Assembly: GCA_009697105.1 (NCBI GenBank)
Contig: SIAQ01000045.1
Coordinates: forward strand, 1 to 37,498
Source: Gemmataceae bacterium
GTDB lineage: Bacteria; Planctomycetota; Planctomycetia; Gemmatales; Gemmataceae
DNA: 37,498 nt
Direction of reading: 5' to 3'
Position 1 is the first letter of the stretch, and each line of letters starts with the position of its first letter. The notes under the pieces were generated by a model. It was not told the origin of the DNA, ran no database searches, and worked only from the letters and a program-made list of their open reading frames with translations. Positions 7,925 to 15,621 of this stretch are shown here, piece by piece. The translations under genes were made by a program, and so were the position numbers.

Positions 7925-9007
7925 GGTTTTCAGTTTGCAGCACGTCATCGCCAGCAGCGCGTCGAGACCGGCCCATCGACCGGTCGGGAGGCACGCCAGC
8001 GCTGCCAGGGCGATTACTTCGATCAGCGTCTTGTTGATGAAGATGTAATGCCCTTCGAGCCGAGGACTCTCCGGATACCCCGGAATCGCCGGCATCGCGA
8101 GGTAGAACGACAACAGCAGCGTCGCCAGCACGCCAGCCGACACGCGCGATAACAATCCCAGCAGCATGCACGTGCCGAACACGACGAGCGACGTTTTTAC
8201 GAGCAGGTCGGAATATTCCAGCATGCCCCAGGAACGCAGCCGCATCCCGGGCGATTCGGGCATCGGCAGGGCTTGCTGCTCTTTCGTCAGCAGGTCCTTC
8301 TTCAGTGCTTCCTTGAAGCTGGCCGTCTCGTCGGCGATCGTCTTGGCGAAGCCTGCCCGCCATTTCGCGAGGTCGGCCTTGGCCGACTTCCAGTCGGCGT
8401 GTACCGTCGTATCCTTGGTCGGCATGCGTGCTTCCACATCGACGACGATTTTCTGCAAACGCTCATGTTCGGCGAGCCGTTGTTTGATCGTCATTTCCAG
8501 CTTGTATTCGGGCGGATACGGCGAAATCTTGGTCACGAGTTCCGCCTTGCTCGCGAAGTTCGACAGCGTGTCGCTCTTGCGCTGGTCGATGATCGTTTCC
8601 ATGCGAATTCGCTTATCGGACTCCAGTTCATGAAACGTGGCAAAGACATCTGCGTAGTCGCGCCATTCGCGTTCGAGCCGAGCGGGAAACTGTTTCTCGG
8701 CCCCGTCGTTGATCTTCTCCAGTAGGCGATCACCTGCGAGGTAGCGGAAGAAGCCGGAGAACGGCCCGACAGACTCGCGCAGATAGGCTTCGCTGGACCA
8801 GGTCGCTGCAGTGAATTTGTCTAGCCCTTCGATGAGGCAATGCCAACCGATGCCGAGCCGAAGGGCGACGAGGAAGAACAGGGCCGCTTTGTTCGCCGGC
8901 GCGCCGTCGGTGGGATTCGCGGGCCGACGGCGTAGGGAAATCGTCGTAAGGATGATTCCCATGCCAAACAGCAGGAGCAGAATGCCGTAGTAGAAGGTTG
9001 TGCTCAT
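7919..9007 (-). CDS. DoxX-like membrane protein with a large charged insertion
   Basis: The 362-residue protein has an N-terminal helix (7-25), a helix resembling the first DoxX segment (42-62, ALRLGIGWHCLIEGLDKF), a charged soluble insert (about 100-260, rich in K, E and D, probably helical), then three helices (266-285, 289-305, 325-342) ending GHYIFINKTLIEVIALAALA, which resembles the DoxX C-terminus. Ordinary DoxX proteins have about 130-160 residues with four helices, so the family appears split by the insert. The ribosome-binding site is weak. Likely partner of the downstream oxidoreductase, perhaps in electron transfer to quinone; that role is inference from location. Confidence 0.7.
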   Translation of the reverse strand: MSTTFYYGILLLLFGMGIILTTISLRRRPANPTDGAPANKAALFFLVALRLGIGWHCLIEGLDKFTAATWSSEAYLRESVGPFSGFFRYLAGDRLLEKINDGAEKQFPARLEREWRDYADVFATFHELESDKRIRMETIIDQRKSDTLSNFASKAELVTKISPYPPEYKLEMTIKQRLAEHERLQKIVVDVEARMPTKDTTVHADWKSAKADLAKWRAGFAKTIADETASFKEALKKDLLTKEQQALPMPESPGMRLRSWGMLEYSDLLVKTSLVVFGTCMLLGLLSRVSAGVLATLLLSFYLAMPAIPGYPESPRLEGHYIFINKTLIEVIALAALACLPTGRWAGLDALLAMTCCKLKTV

Positions 9008-9110
9008 GTAATGAGGGTTCGCGTGTTTAATCTAAAAATCAGGTTCACAATTTCATCATAAGCGCCGGCGAGCGCGGCTCCAATGGGAAAGTGGCAAAAA
9101 TAGATTCCGC

Positions 9111-9156
9111 TTGACGTTTAGCGCTCGCGCGGCGCCGTGCGAGCGCTAAACGTCAA
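9111..9156. repeat. Hairpin repeat, TTAGCGCTC family, copy 1 (variant arms)
   Basis: A perfect 18-bp stem (9111-9128, 9139-9156) TTGACGTTTAGCGCTCGC with a 10-base loop. It shares the TTAGCGCTC core with six other hairpins in the window but has divergent outer arms. It lies just beyond the stop of the DUF1559 gene. Confidence 0.7.
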
Positions 9157-9166
9157 CACGTCACTT

Positions 9167-9943
9167 TCACGGTTCCGCGAGTGGGCGTTTGCGGCCGTCC
9201 TCCAATAACTGCCATTCGCCAGTATTCGGATCGAGCGAAAGTTTCTCGCCGCCGTTGGCGGTCAGCAACGCACGCAGCGTTTGCCGCGACATATCCGGTA
9301 ACAGTCGGCGGATCGCGCAATCCATCATCGCCACGGCGGGATCGACATATCGGCTGCTGATGCCGTTCTTGCTCTTCAACGTGAAATCCATGTCGGCGAA
9401 ATTCAGATCGCGTGGCTCCATCCAGTGTACGTTGGCACCGACGTTCTCGACGATCAGGATCGTGTTACTCGAACCGTCGGTTACATCCGCCCACTTCATC
9501 CCTTCGTTGGGCCGCCAAACCGTCTCCGGCCCGACCACGGCGAGGTAATTCGTCGTCGTGTTTCCCGGGCGTTCTATCGCGGACAGTTTGAAATGCGCTG
9601 GCATGCGGCCCGCGAGCTTGCGATTGTTCGGGCCATCCCACGGCTCGTCGAAACGGTATGCGTTGTACAACTCAACTTGATCGATATAGGGCAAAATCAG
9701 TATACGCCAACTGTGCATCGGCTTGCCATTCTTGTCGGCAATGTACGCCGGCGGCATGCTCTTCTTCGCATCATGGTAACTGGCGACCGCCAGGGAAAGC
9801 TGTTTGAGGTTTCAGGTGTCCTGCGCCCGTGCGGCACCATCACGGTTCTTCATCATCGCATCGATAATCAGGATAACAGGCGTTCCAGGTATTCCCACGG
9901 CGAGGATCCAGAACACGATTTTTCCGACGTGGCGGCGGGACAT
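9167..9943 (-). pseudogene. DUF1559 (prepilin-like) protein gene with an in-frame TGA
   Basis: From the ATG at 9943, with GAGGTG as ribosome-binding site, the frame reads MSRRHVGKIVFWILAVGIPG, a single membrane helix, then ...AARAQDT, then TGA at 9812-9814 (codon 44), and continues without any frame change as NLKQLSLAVASYHDAKKSMP. NLKQ plus a YHD motif is the hallmark directly after the pilin-like helix in DUF1559 proteins, so both halves belong to one gene. The rest (PYIDQVELYNAYRF, DGSSNTILIVE, LRALLTANGGE) matches the family. The usual DGSVRFI strand is degraded to DCAIRRL. A restart at 9757 would give 196 residues without the helix. Nonsense mutation, sequencing error or readthrough cannot be separated here. 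Confidence 0.8.
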
Positions 9944-9970
9944 GGTTGCACCTCGAATGAATAATGTCAT

Positions 9971-10051
9971 AAGCCCAGAGGTGAGGTACTCCGAACCTCT
10001 GGGATAATTGATGGATATCCCAAGGGTTCGGAGTACCTCACCCATGGGCTT
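9971..10051. repeat. Inverted repeat between the sulfatase and DUF1559 genes
   Basis: Arms AAGCCCAGAGGTGAGGTACT... (9971-9997) and their near complement (10024-10051) share an unbroken 18-bp block, GGTGAGGTACTCCGAACC. It lies 5' of the sulfatase stop on the plus strand, so it can serve as a transcript end for the leftward sulfatase. No T-run follows. Confidence 0.6.
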
Positions 10052-10055
10052 GCGG

Positions 10056-11462
10056 CTATTTGTTAAACGCCGACTTCTCCTCACGGTACACGATCGTCCA
10101 CGGGTCGTTGGTCTCCACCTGCCAGGCTCGCAGGCGCTCACGCAGGTCGCTCAGCGTTTTCGACTGATCGGCGTCCGCGGCGAGGTTCTTTAGTTCGTTC
10201 GGGTCGGTTGACAGGTCGTACAGCTCTTCCTTCGGCCGATGCAAATACGCGGCCACGCTGCGTTCGCCCATCATCTTCACCTTGCTCGTGCGGATGTACT
10301 GCCAGCTGGGCGAACCCCACAGGTCGGACGCGAACGGGAACGCCTTCTCGTGATCGAGGTTCGCGATGAGCTTGTACTTCTGCGTCACAATCGTCCGCAT
10401 CGGGTAGTACATCGTGATCTCGTGGAACTGATGCGAGCCGAACACGGCATCGCGTCCTTTGTCATCGTCGCCTTTCGCGATCGGCATCAGCGACTTGCCG
10501 ATGAGCTTCGTCTGCTTGTAGCTCGGCACCTTCGCGCCGGCGGTTTCGAGAATTGTCGGCGTGAGGTCGATGTAGCTGGCGAGCGCATTGCTCGTGCGGC
10601 CCGGCGGCAGGCCCGGCCCGGCCATGATGAGCGGCAGATGGATGCCCGATGCGTACAGCGTCGTCTTCGCGCCGGGGAACGGCGGGCCGTTGTCGCTGAT
10701 GAAAATAATGAGCGTGTCGTCGAGTTGCCCGGCCTCGCGCAATGTGTCAATGATTAGGCCGACGCCGCGATCCATTCGGCTGATCGATTGCAGGTACTCG
10801 GCCCAATCCTGGCGAGATGCGGGACTGTCGGGCAGGTAGTACGGCAGCTTGATGGTGGCGTGGTCGTACTTGACTTCCTTGGGATCGCCGGCGAACGGTT
10901 CGTTGCCAAACCCCTTCGCCGCCCGATGTGGATCTTGAAATCCGACGACGAGGAAGAATGGCTTCTTGTCGCTGTCCTTGATGAACTGCTTGGCGTTCTG
11001 GGCGAAGGCGTGCGGATCACGGCCCTTGGTCTTGGTCGTCAGGCGATCCCACTGAAACGACGAGTCCGGCCCTGTGTGGAACTTGCCGATCAGACCGGTG
11101 TAGTAGCCGACGGCACGCAGCAAATTCGGCAAGCCTTGCACCCAGGGATAGCATTCTTGTTTATGCGTCGCATGTTGCAGACCGTACTGCCCGTTTTGAT
11201 GCGTATAGAGACCGGTATAGATGCTCGCCCGGCTCGGACTGCACGAGGCGACCGTCGAGTAGGCGCGGGTGAAACACACGCCACGCTTGGCCAGCGCGTC
11301 GAGGTTCGGCGTCTTGATGTTGGCGTTGCCGTAGCAGCCAAGCAGCATGCCGAGATCGTCGGCGACGATGAGAACGACGTTCTTCGCCTTCGCCTGAGCA
11401 TGGATGTTTGTCGGCAGCAGGAACAGCGCGGCGATGACGAGAATGGAGAGGATGGGTTTCAT
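10056..11462 (-). CDS. Secreted sulfatase resembling N-sulfoglucosamine sulfohydrolase
   Basis: The 468-residue protein has a signal peptide (1-22, ILSILVIAALFLLPTNIHAQ), metal ligands Asp35-Asp36 (VADD), and the sulfatase signature CSPSRASIYTG with Cys74 as the residue converted to formylglycine. Further motifs match the human SGSH (sulfamidase) sequence as I remember it: THQNGQYGL, DPHRA, RMDRGVGLI, ISDNGPPFPG, FGSHQFHEITMYYPMR and VETNDPWT. It therefore probably removes sulfate from N-sulfated or other glycans outside the cytoplasm. The open frame extends upstream to 12365, antisense to metE; the ATG at 11462 with GAGG upstream and a leader is the true start. Maturation needs a formylglycine-generating enzyme not found in the window. 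Confidence 0.93.
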   Translation of the reverse strand: MKPILSILVIAALFLLPTNIHAQAKAKNVVLIVADDLGMLLGCYGNANIKTPNLDALAKRGVCFTRAYSTVASCSPSRASIYTGLYTHQNGQYGLQHATHKQECYPWVQGLPNLLRAVGYYTGLIGKFHTGPDSSFQWDRLTTKTKGRDPHAFAQNAKQFIKDSDKKPFFLVVGFQDPHRAAKGFGNEPFAGDPKEVKYDHATIKLPYYLPDSPASRQDWAEYLQSISRMDRGVGLIIDTLREAGQLDDTLIIFISDNGPPFPGAKTTLYASGIHLPLIMAGPGLPPGRTSNALASYIDLTPTILETAGAKVPSYKQTKLIGKSLMPIAKGDDDKGRDAVFGSHQFHEITMYYPMRTIVTQKYKLIANLDHEKAFPFASDLWGSPSWQYIRTSKVKMMGERSVAAYLHRPKEELYDLSTDPNELKNLAADADQSKTLSDLRERLRAWQVETNDPWTIVYREEKSAFNK

Positions 11463-11536
11463 GAGTTGGCCTCGAGTTGGATGAGTCAGTTGGAGAAAAT
11501 GTAACGATTTCACGGCGGAAGGGCACGTGGAATTTT

Positions 11537-11590
11537 CCGCTTGCGGCTTAGCGCTCGCATGGCGCTTGCTGAGCGCTAAGCCGCAAGCGG
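11537..11590. repeat. Hairpin repeat, TTAGCGCTC family, copy 2
   Basis: A perfect 20-bp stem CCGCTTGCGGCTTAGCGCTC (11537-11556) with its complement at 11571-11590 and a 14-base loop. It sits in the 171-base divergent gap between the sulfatase and metE-like genes, so it cannot simply be a terminator. Confidence 0.75.
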
Positions 11591-11633
11591 CGGTCACGGT
11601 GGTCGATACCGCCAAGCCCGCTAACATAACGCT

Positions 11634-12653
11634 ATGTTGCCAATCATTCCCGCGACGGTTATCGGTAGCTGGTCGTTTCCCGGCTGGTATGCCAAGTTCT
11701 GCGACGACGTGCGGCGTAACCCCGAGCTTTTCGGCCCGGACGACCGCGACGAAGCGTTGCGCGATGCCGTGCGGCTCGCGATCGACGATCAGCTTCGCGC
11801 CGGGGCGGACATCATTACCGATGGCGAAATGCGGCGCGTCGATTTTAACCTCGGCTTTTACGATTATCTCGCTGGTCTGAAGGCCCTGCCGACGAATCGA
11901 ATCTGGGGAGCACCGGCCCACGATCAACGCAGTCGCTATGTCTGCGAAGGCGTGCTCGAGGCTCCGAACGGTCTCGGGTTGGTCGAGGAGTATCGCCGGC
12001 TTCGCCTTTGGACGATGGCGCCGGTGAAGGTTCCCGTGCCTGGGCCGTTCACACTTGCGGGCTGCATCCAAGGCGGTGATGTGTACCCCGACCGCGACGC
12101 CGTGGCTGAGGCGCTGCTGCCAATCGTCAACGCCGAGATGCGGCTGCTGGTCGAGGCCGGCGTCGATTTCATCCAACTCGACGAACCGAGCTTTGCGTGT
12201 CATCCCCATGAGCCTGAGCAATTCCTTGACATCATCGCTCGCACCGTCAGTGGCGTGAACGCAAAGATCAGCATGCACATGTGCTTCGGCAACTTTCGCG
12301 GCCGGGCGGTCGGCTGGCGCAGTTATGCCCCGCTGTTTCCGCATCTTGGCAAGGCGACGATTCATCAGCTCGCCCTCGAATTCGCGAGCCGAGAGATGGC
12401 GGAGATCGAGTTGCTCAAACAGATACCGGCGCCGATGGAGGTTGCGGTTGGGCTGGTCGATGTGAAAAATACTTGGATCGAACCGCCGGAACTGGTTGCT
12501 CTACGGCTGCGCGAGACGCTAAAATACATTGACGCCGAGCGCGTTCATGTGACGCCCGATTGCGGCTTTTCGCAGACGGCCCGGCATGTCGCCCAACGCA
12601 AACTGACAGCGATGGTCGATGGCGTGAAGATCGTACGGCGCGAGTTGGGATGA
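11634..12653 (+). CDS. Stand-alone MetE C-terminal (cobalamin-independent methionine synthase) domain protein
   Basis: The 339-residue protein matches the catalytic barrel of MetE. Zinc ligands are apparent: His215 and Cys217 (HMCFGN), Glu249 (LALEF) and Cys310 (TPDCGFSQTA), the order found in MetE. Substrate-binding motifs IGSW, DGE, and QLDEPSF are present. The N-terminal MetE half is missing, as in short 'core' MetE proteins, some of which use methyl donors other than methyl-folate polyglutamate. It is therefore a probable methyltransferase acting on a thiol, with homocysteine the likely acceptor. No clear ribosome-binding site precedes the ATG at 11634. Its 3' flank carries paired palindromes. 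Confidence 0.85.
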   Translation: MLPIIPATVIGSWSFPGWYAKFCDDVRRNPELFGPDDRDEALRDAVRLAIDDQLRAGADIITDGEMRRVDFNLGFYDYLAGLKALPTNRIWGAPAHDQRSRYVCEGVLEAPNGLGLVEEYRRLRLWTMAPVKVPVPGPFTLAGCIQGGDVYPDRDAVAEALLPIVNAEMRLLVEAGVDFIQLDEPSFACHPHEPEQFLDIIARTVSGVNAKISMHMCFGNFRGRAVGWRSYAPLFPHLGKATIHQLALEFASREMAEIELLKQIPAPMEVAVGLVDVKNTWIEPPELVALRLRETLKYIDAERVHVTPDCGFSQTARHVAQRKLTAMVDGVKIVRRELG

Positions 12654-12668
12654 ATCGCCGGTATTCTG

Positions 12669-12795
12669 GTTCCCAAACTCCTGTTTGGGAACCCACGTCC
12701 TCGAAACTCCGTTTCGCGGACCACCGAATCGCATGAATCCTAAGCGGCGAAACAGAGTTTCCTGAATGCCCGTTCCCAAACAGGAGTTTGGGAAC
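12669..12795. repeat. Nested palindromes: GTTCCCAAAC-N4-GTTTGGGAAC copies 2 and 3
   Basis: Two 24-bp palindromes (12669-12692, loop TCCT; 12772-12795, loop AGGA) bracket smaller ones (GAAAC-TCC-GTTTC and GAAAC-AGA-GTTTC). The loops TCCT and AGGA are complementary, so the whole 127 bases can also fold as one long arm. It fills the gap between the MetE-like and thioesterase genes. Confidence 0.65.
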
Positions 12796-12824
12796 AAGAA
12801 CTAGCGATTTCAAGGATCATCACC

Positions 12825-13217
12825 ATGACCGACCCTTACCTCGCCATCCGTGTCGTCATGATGCCGCGCGACACCAATCCGCTGGGGTCGATCTTTGGCG
12901 GCGTGATCCTGTCGCACATCGATTCCGCCGGTGCGATCGGCGCCCGGCACGAGATTGCGAAGGCGGGCGGACCGTTGCCTTTTCTCGTCACGGTGGCGAT
13001 CAACCGCGTCGAGTTCAAGCAGCCCGTGCTCGTTGGCGATGTCGTGAGCTTTCGGACGCACCTGGTCAAAGTGGGGCGAACGTCGATTACGATGAACGTC
13101 GCCGTCGATGCCGAGCGCGGCGTGGAGATTTTGCAAGTGACGGAAGCCGAGTTGGTCTATGTCGGTATCGATGAACATGATCGCACGCCAAAGTCGTTGT
13201 TGTTGGACACCAAATAA
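12825..13217 (+). CDS. YciA-like acyl-CoA thioesterase (hotdog fold)
   Basis: The 130-residue protein begins MTDPYLAIRVVMMPRDTNPL and continues GSIFGGVILSHIDSAGAI, the central helix region of acyl-CoA thioesterases of the YciA/BACH group, which hydrolyse acyl-CoA to free acid and CoA in the cytosol. The TN...G.IFGG...D pattern carries the active-site acidic residue. The length fits single-domain family members. AAGGA nine bases upstream of the ATG supports the start. It is followed by a MaoC-type hydratase, so the two may serve in acyl-CoA turnover, although an inverted repeat separates them. Confidence 0.88.
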   Translation: MTDPYLAIRVVMMPRDTNPLGSIFGGVILSHIDSAGAIGARHEIAKAGGPLPFLVTVAINRVEFKQPVLVGDVVSFRTHLVKVGRTSITMNVAVDAERGVEILQVTEAELVYVGIDEHDRTPKSLLLDTK

Positions 13218-13223
13218 TCGAAT

Positions 13224-13299
13224 TTTCAGCATTGCCGCTTGCGGCTTAGCGCTCAACAGATATCATCCGAGCGCTAAGCCGCCAGCGGCAATGCTGAAA
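13224..13299. repeat. Hairpin repeat, TTAGCGCTC family, copy 3
   Basis: A 31-bp stem with one mismatch (13224-13254, 13269-13299) around a 14-base loop. It contains GCCGCTTGCGGCTTAGCGCT extended by TTTCAGCATT outer arms. It begins six bases after the thioesterase stop. Confidence 0.75.
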
Positions 13300-13335
13300 T
13301 TGCAGAATGATTTCGCAGTGTGACGGAGAAACCCC

Positions 13336-13902
13336 ATGTCCTTCACCAGTATGCACCTGTACTATGACGATGTCGAGATCGGCCAGGAATGGGAGTCGGT
13401 CGGACGCACCGTGACGCAGACCGATATCGTCAACTTCGCGGGGCTGTCGGGCGATTTCAATCCGATCCACATCGATCACGAGTTTTGCAAAACGACCCCG
13501 TTCCGCGAGCCGATCGCGCACGGCCTGCTCGTCTTTTCGATTAGCACCGGCCTCGGATTGATGGCCCCGCCGATGCGCACGTTGGCGTTTGTGTCCATCA
13601 AGGAATGGAAGTTCGTCGAACCTGTCTACATCGGCGACACGATCCACGTGCGCGTCAAGATTATCGAGAAGGAAGAGCGCTCCCGAGGCCGACGCGGCCT
13701 AATCACCTGGCTGCGCACCGTCGTCAACCAGAAAGGCAAAACCGTCGCGGAAGGCCTCACCGTCACCCTCGTCGAAGGCCGAAGAGGCAGGGGCCAGGAG
13801 GCCGGGGTCGGGAGACAGGAGTCAGGAGTCGGGAGTCAGGAATCAGGAATCAGGGATCGGGAATCAGGGGTCGGGAATCAGGAATCAGGGGTCGGCACGT
13901 AG
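13336..13902 (+). CDS. MaoC-family (R)-hydratase with a repeat-derived C-terminal tail
   Basis: The 188-residue protein carries the hydratase 2 motif SGDFNPIHIDHEF with catalytic Asp40 and His45, and REPIAHGLLVFS after it. The family hydrates enoyl-CoA to 3-hydroxyacyl-CoA. Sequence typical of MaoC ends at about residue 152 (TVTLVEG). The last 30 or so residues are a heptapeptide repeat (QESGVGS, QESGIRD, RESGVGN, QESGVGT) translated from a 7-base tandem repeat. Because 7 is not divisible by 3, three DNA units give one peptide unit. The tail is probably disordered and acquired by repeat expansion across the original stop. Confidence 0.87.
   Translation: MSFTSMHLYYDDVEIGQEWESVGRTVTQTDIVNFAGLSGDFNPIHIDHEFCKTTPFREPIAHGLLVFSISTGLGLMAPPMRTLAFVSIKEWKFVEPVYIGDTIHVRVKIIEKEERSRGRRGLITWLRTVVNQKGKTVAEGLTVTLVEGRRGRGQEAGVGRQESGVGSQESGIRDRESGVGNQESGVGT
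13804..13894 (+). repeat. Thirteen heptamer tandem repeats GGRRTCR within the maoC 3' end
   Basis: Units such as GGAGTCA, GGAATCA, GGGATCG and GGGGTCG run head to tail with a strict 7-base period. The array is coding for the last residues of the MaoC protein and stops 8 bases before its stop codon ends. Confidence 0.85.
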
Positions 13903-13938
13903 GCTATCGGATAACACCGGCTGCGCTCAGTATTCACC

Positions 13939-13967
13939 AAGGACTAAGGACCAAGGACTAAGAACTA
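13939..13967 (+). promoter_or_regulatory. Four AAGGACY-type heptamers forming the gltX ribosome-binding region
   Basis: AAGGACT, AAGGACC, AAGGACT and AAGAACT lie head to tail and end one base before the gltX ATG. Each of the first three contains an AAGGA Shine-Dalgarno match, so several ribosome-binding sites are stacked at 7-base steps, with the closest at a usable distance. Confidence 0.55.
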
Positions 13968-15518
13968 ATGACGATAAGGATACGCTTCGCACCCAGCCCC
14001 ACGGGTTACCTTCACATCGGCGGGGTTCGCACTGCGCTGTTCTGTTGGCTCTACGCCCGTCGGCATGGCGGGCAATTCATCCTGCGCATCGATGACACCG
14101 ACGCCGAACGCAACCGCCCCGAAGCGCTGCAGCCGATCCTCGACGGTTTCAAATGGCTCGGCATCACCTGGGACGAAGGCCCCGAAGTCGGCGGACCGCA
14201 TGGCCCTTACTTCCAGGCCCAACGCGGTCAACTCTACCGCGATGCTGTCATGAAATTGCTGGAGACCGGCAAGGCGTACCCCTGCTATATGACCAAGGAA
14301 GAGATCGACGGATTACGCAAAGACGCCGAAGCGAACAAAGCCTCATACGTGCATCGTGGCCGGGATCGCGATCTGTCGCCCGCCGATGCCGTGCGCATGT
14401 TCCGCGAGAAGCCGGCATCGGTTCGGCTCAAAGTCGCCGCCGATCAGGTCGTCGTCATCGACGATCAAATCTGCGGCAAAGTCGAAGTACAGACCAATAC
14501 GATCAGCGATCCGGTCATCGCCCGATCCGATGGCAGCGCGCTGTACAACTTCGCGACTGTGGTTGACGATGTTGCCATGAACATCACCCATATCATCCGC
14601 GCGAAGGAACATTTGTCGAACACGCCGGTGCAAGTGCTTGTGTATGAGGCGATGGGCGTGAAGCCGCCCATCTTCGCGCATGTGCCTGTCGTCAACGCGC
14701 CGAACTCGAACAAGAAGCTCAGCAAGCGCGACGCGCACAAGTTCGTCACGCCCGAGGTCATCGCGGCTCTGCGCGGCGTGCATGCCGTGCCTGCGGAGTG
14801 GACCGATGAGCAGATCAAGAAGAACGAGAGCTTGAATCCCGTGATGGTCGAATTCTACCGCGTCATGGGTTACCTGCCCGAAGGAGTCATCAACTATCTC
14901 GGTCGGCTTGGCTGGTCGCTCGATGACAAGACCGAGATCATCCCGATCGAGACGATGCGCGCGAACTTCGGCTTCGAGCGCATCAACAGTTCGTCGGCGA
15001 GTTTCGACCCGGCCAAGATGCTCTGGGTCGCTTCGGAGTACACGAAGGTTGCTTCGCTGGATCGCAAGATCGAGGGCGTCATCCCGGTCTTGCAGCGTGC
15101 GGGGTTGCTGGGCGACGCCGTCGATCGCGACAAGGTCGGCAAGGTCGTGCTGGCGTGCGGCGATCGGCTGAAGATTTTCGCCGACGTGCTGAACTATGCC
15201 GCGTTCTTCTTCCGCGACCCGCAGTACGATGCGAAAGCGGTGAAGCAGCGCTTACACAAGGAAGGCATCCCCGAGGCACTGCGCGAGTTCGCCGAGGTAT
15301 TGAAGACGACGGAACCGTTCGACGTGCCGACGCTGGAGGCCAAACTGGCGACGTTCAGCGAGGCGAAGCAGCTGAAGGCCGGTGACCTCAACCACGCCAT
15401 GCGCGTCGCCATCACGGGCGTAATGGTCGGGCCAGGCGTGTTCGAGTGCCTGGTGATCCTCGGCAAGGACGAGACGCTGCGACGGATTGACGTGGTGTTG
15501 CAGTTGCTGCGAACATAA
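13968..15518 (+). CDS. gltX: Glutamyl-tRNA synthetase
   Basis: The enzyme charges tRNA-Glu with glutamate in the cytosol. The class I signature HIGG is at residues 16-19 (RFAPSPTGYLHIGGVRTAL) and the KMSKS equivalent is KLSKRD at 250-255. IDDTDAERNRPEA and GPYFQAQR match the Rossmann-fold insertion and glutamate site. The C-terminal anticodon-binding part (LNHAMRVAITG) is present and the length of 516 fits. The start MTIRIRFAPSPTG leaves no room for another. It might be the non-discriminating form, which also charges tRNA-Gln; this cannot be told here. Confidence 0.97.
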   Translation: MTIRIRFAPSPTGYLHIGGVRTALFCWLYARRHGGQFILRIDDTDAERNRPEALQPILDGFKWLGITWDEGPEVGGPHGPYFQAQRGQLYRDAVMKLLETGKAYPCYMTKEEIDGLRKDAEANKASYVHRGRDRDLSPADAVRMFREKPASVRLKVAADQVVVIDDQICGKVEVQTNTISDPVIARSDGSALYNFATVVDDVAMNITHIIRAKEHLSNTPVQVLVYEAMGVKPPIFAHVPVVNAPNSNKKLSKRDAHKFVTPEVIAALRGVHAVPAEWTDEQIKKNESLNPVMVEFYRVMGYLPEGVINYLGRLGWSLDDKTEIIPIETMRANFGFERINSSSASFDPAKMLWVASEYTKVASLDRKIEGVIPVLQRAGLLGDAVDRDKVGKVVLACGDRLKIFADVLNYAAFFFRDPQYDAKAVKQRLHKEGIPEALREFAEVLKTTEPFDVPTLEAKLATFSEAKQLKAGDLNHAMRVAITGVMVGPGVFECLVILGKDETLRRIDVVLQLLRT

Positions 15519-15525
15519 AACAGCT

Positions 15526-15607
15526 CAAGCCCGCAAGCGAGCGCAGCGAGCTTGCGGGGGTCAACCACCCGCACCCCGCAAGCTCGCTGCGCTCGCTTGC
15601 GGGCTTG
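15526..15607. repeat. 34-bp perfect inverted repeat after gltX
   Basis: Arms 15526-15559 and 15574-15607 are exact complements containing CCGCAAGCGAGCGCAGCGAG. The stem starts seven bases after the gltX stop and ends 14 bases before the kinase start. It could end gltX transcription, though no T-run follows, and it would fold across the kinase 5' leader. Confidence 0.8.
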
Positions 15608-15621
15608 GAAAAACATCCTTC

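Noticed and set aside
9812..9814. TGA as selenocysteine
   Set aside because: The position follows a structural helix in a family with no redox residue there, and no hairpin in the expected downstream position was evident; nonsense mutation or error is simpler.
11527..11880. Frame starting MEFSACGLALAWRLLSAKPQ
   Set aside because: Its start is a translation of the TTAGCGCTC hairpin; the same peptide motif (ACGLAL...AKPQA) appears wherever that repeat is open, and the frame overlaps the MetE-like gene.
11463..12365. 300-codon upstream extension of the sulfatase reading frame
   Set aside because: It is antisense to the MetE-like gene, which has all its zinc ligands; the sulfatase signal peptide and ribosome-binding site fix the start at 11462.
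13804..13894. CRISPR-like array
   Set aside because: Units are 7 bases, head to tail, with no spacers.
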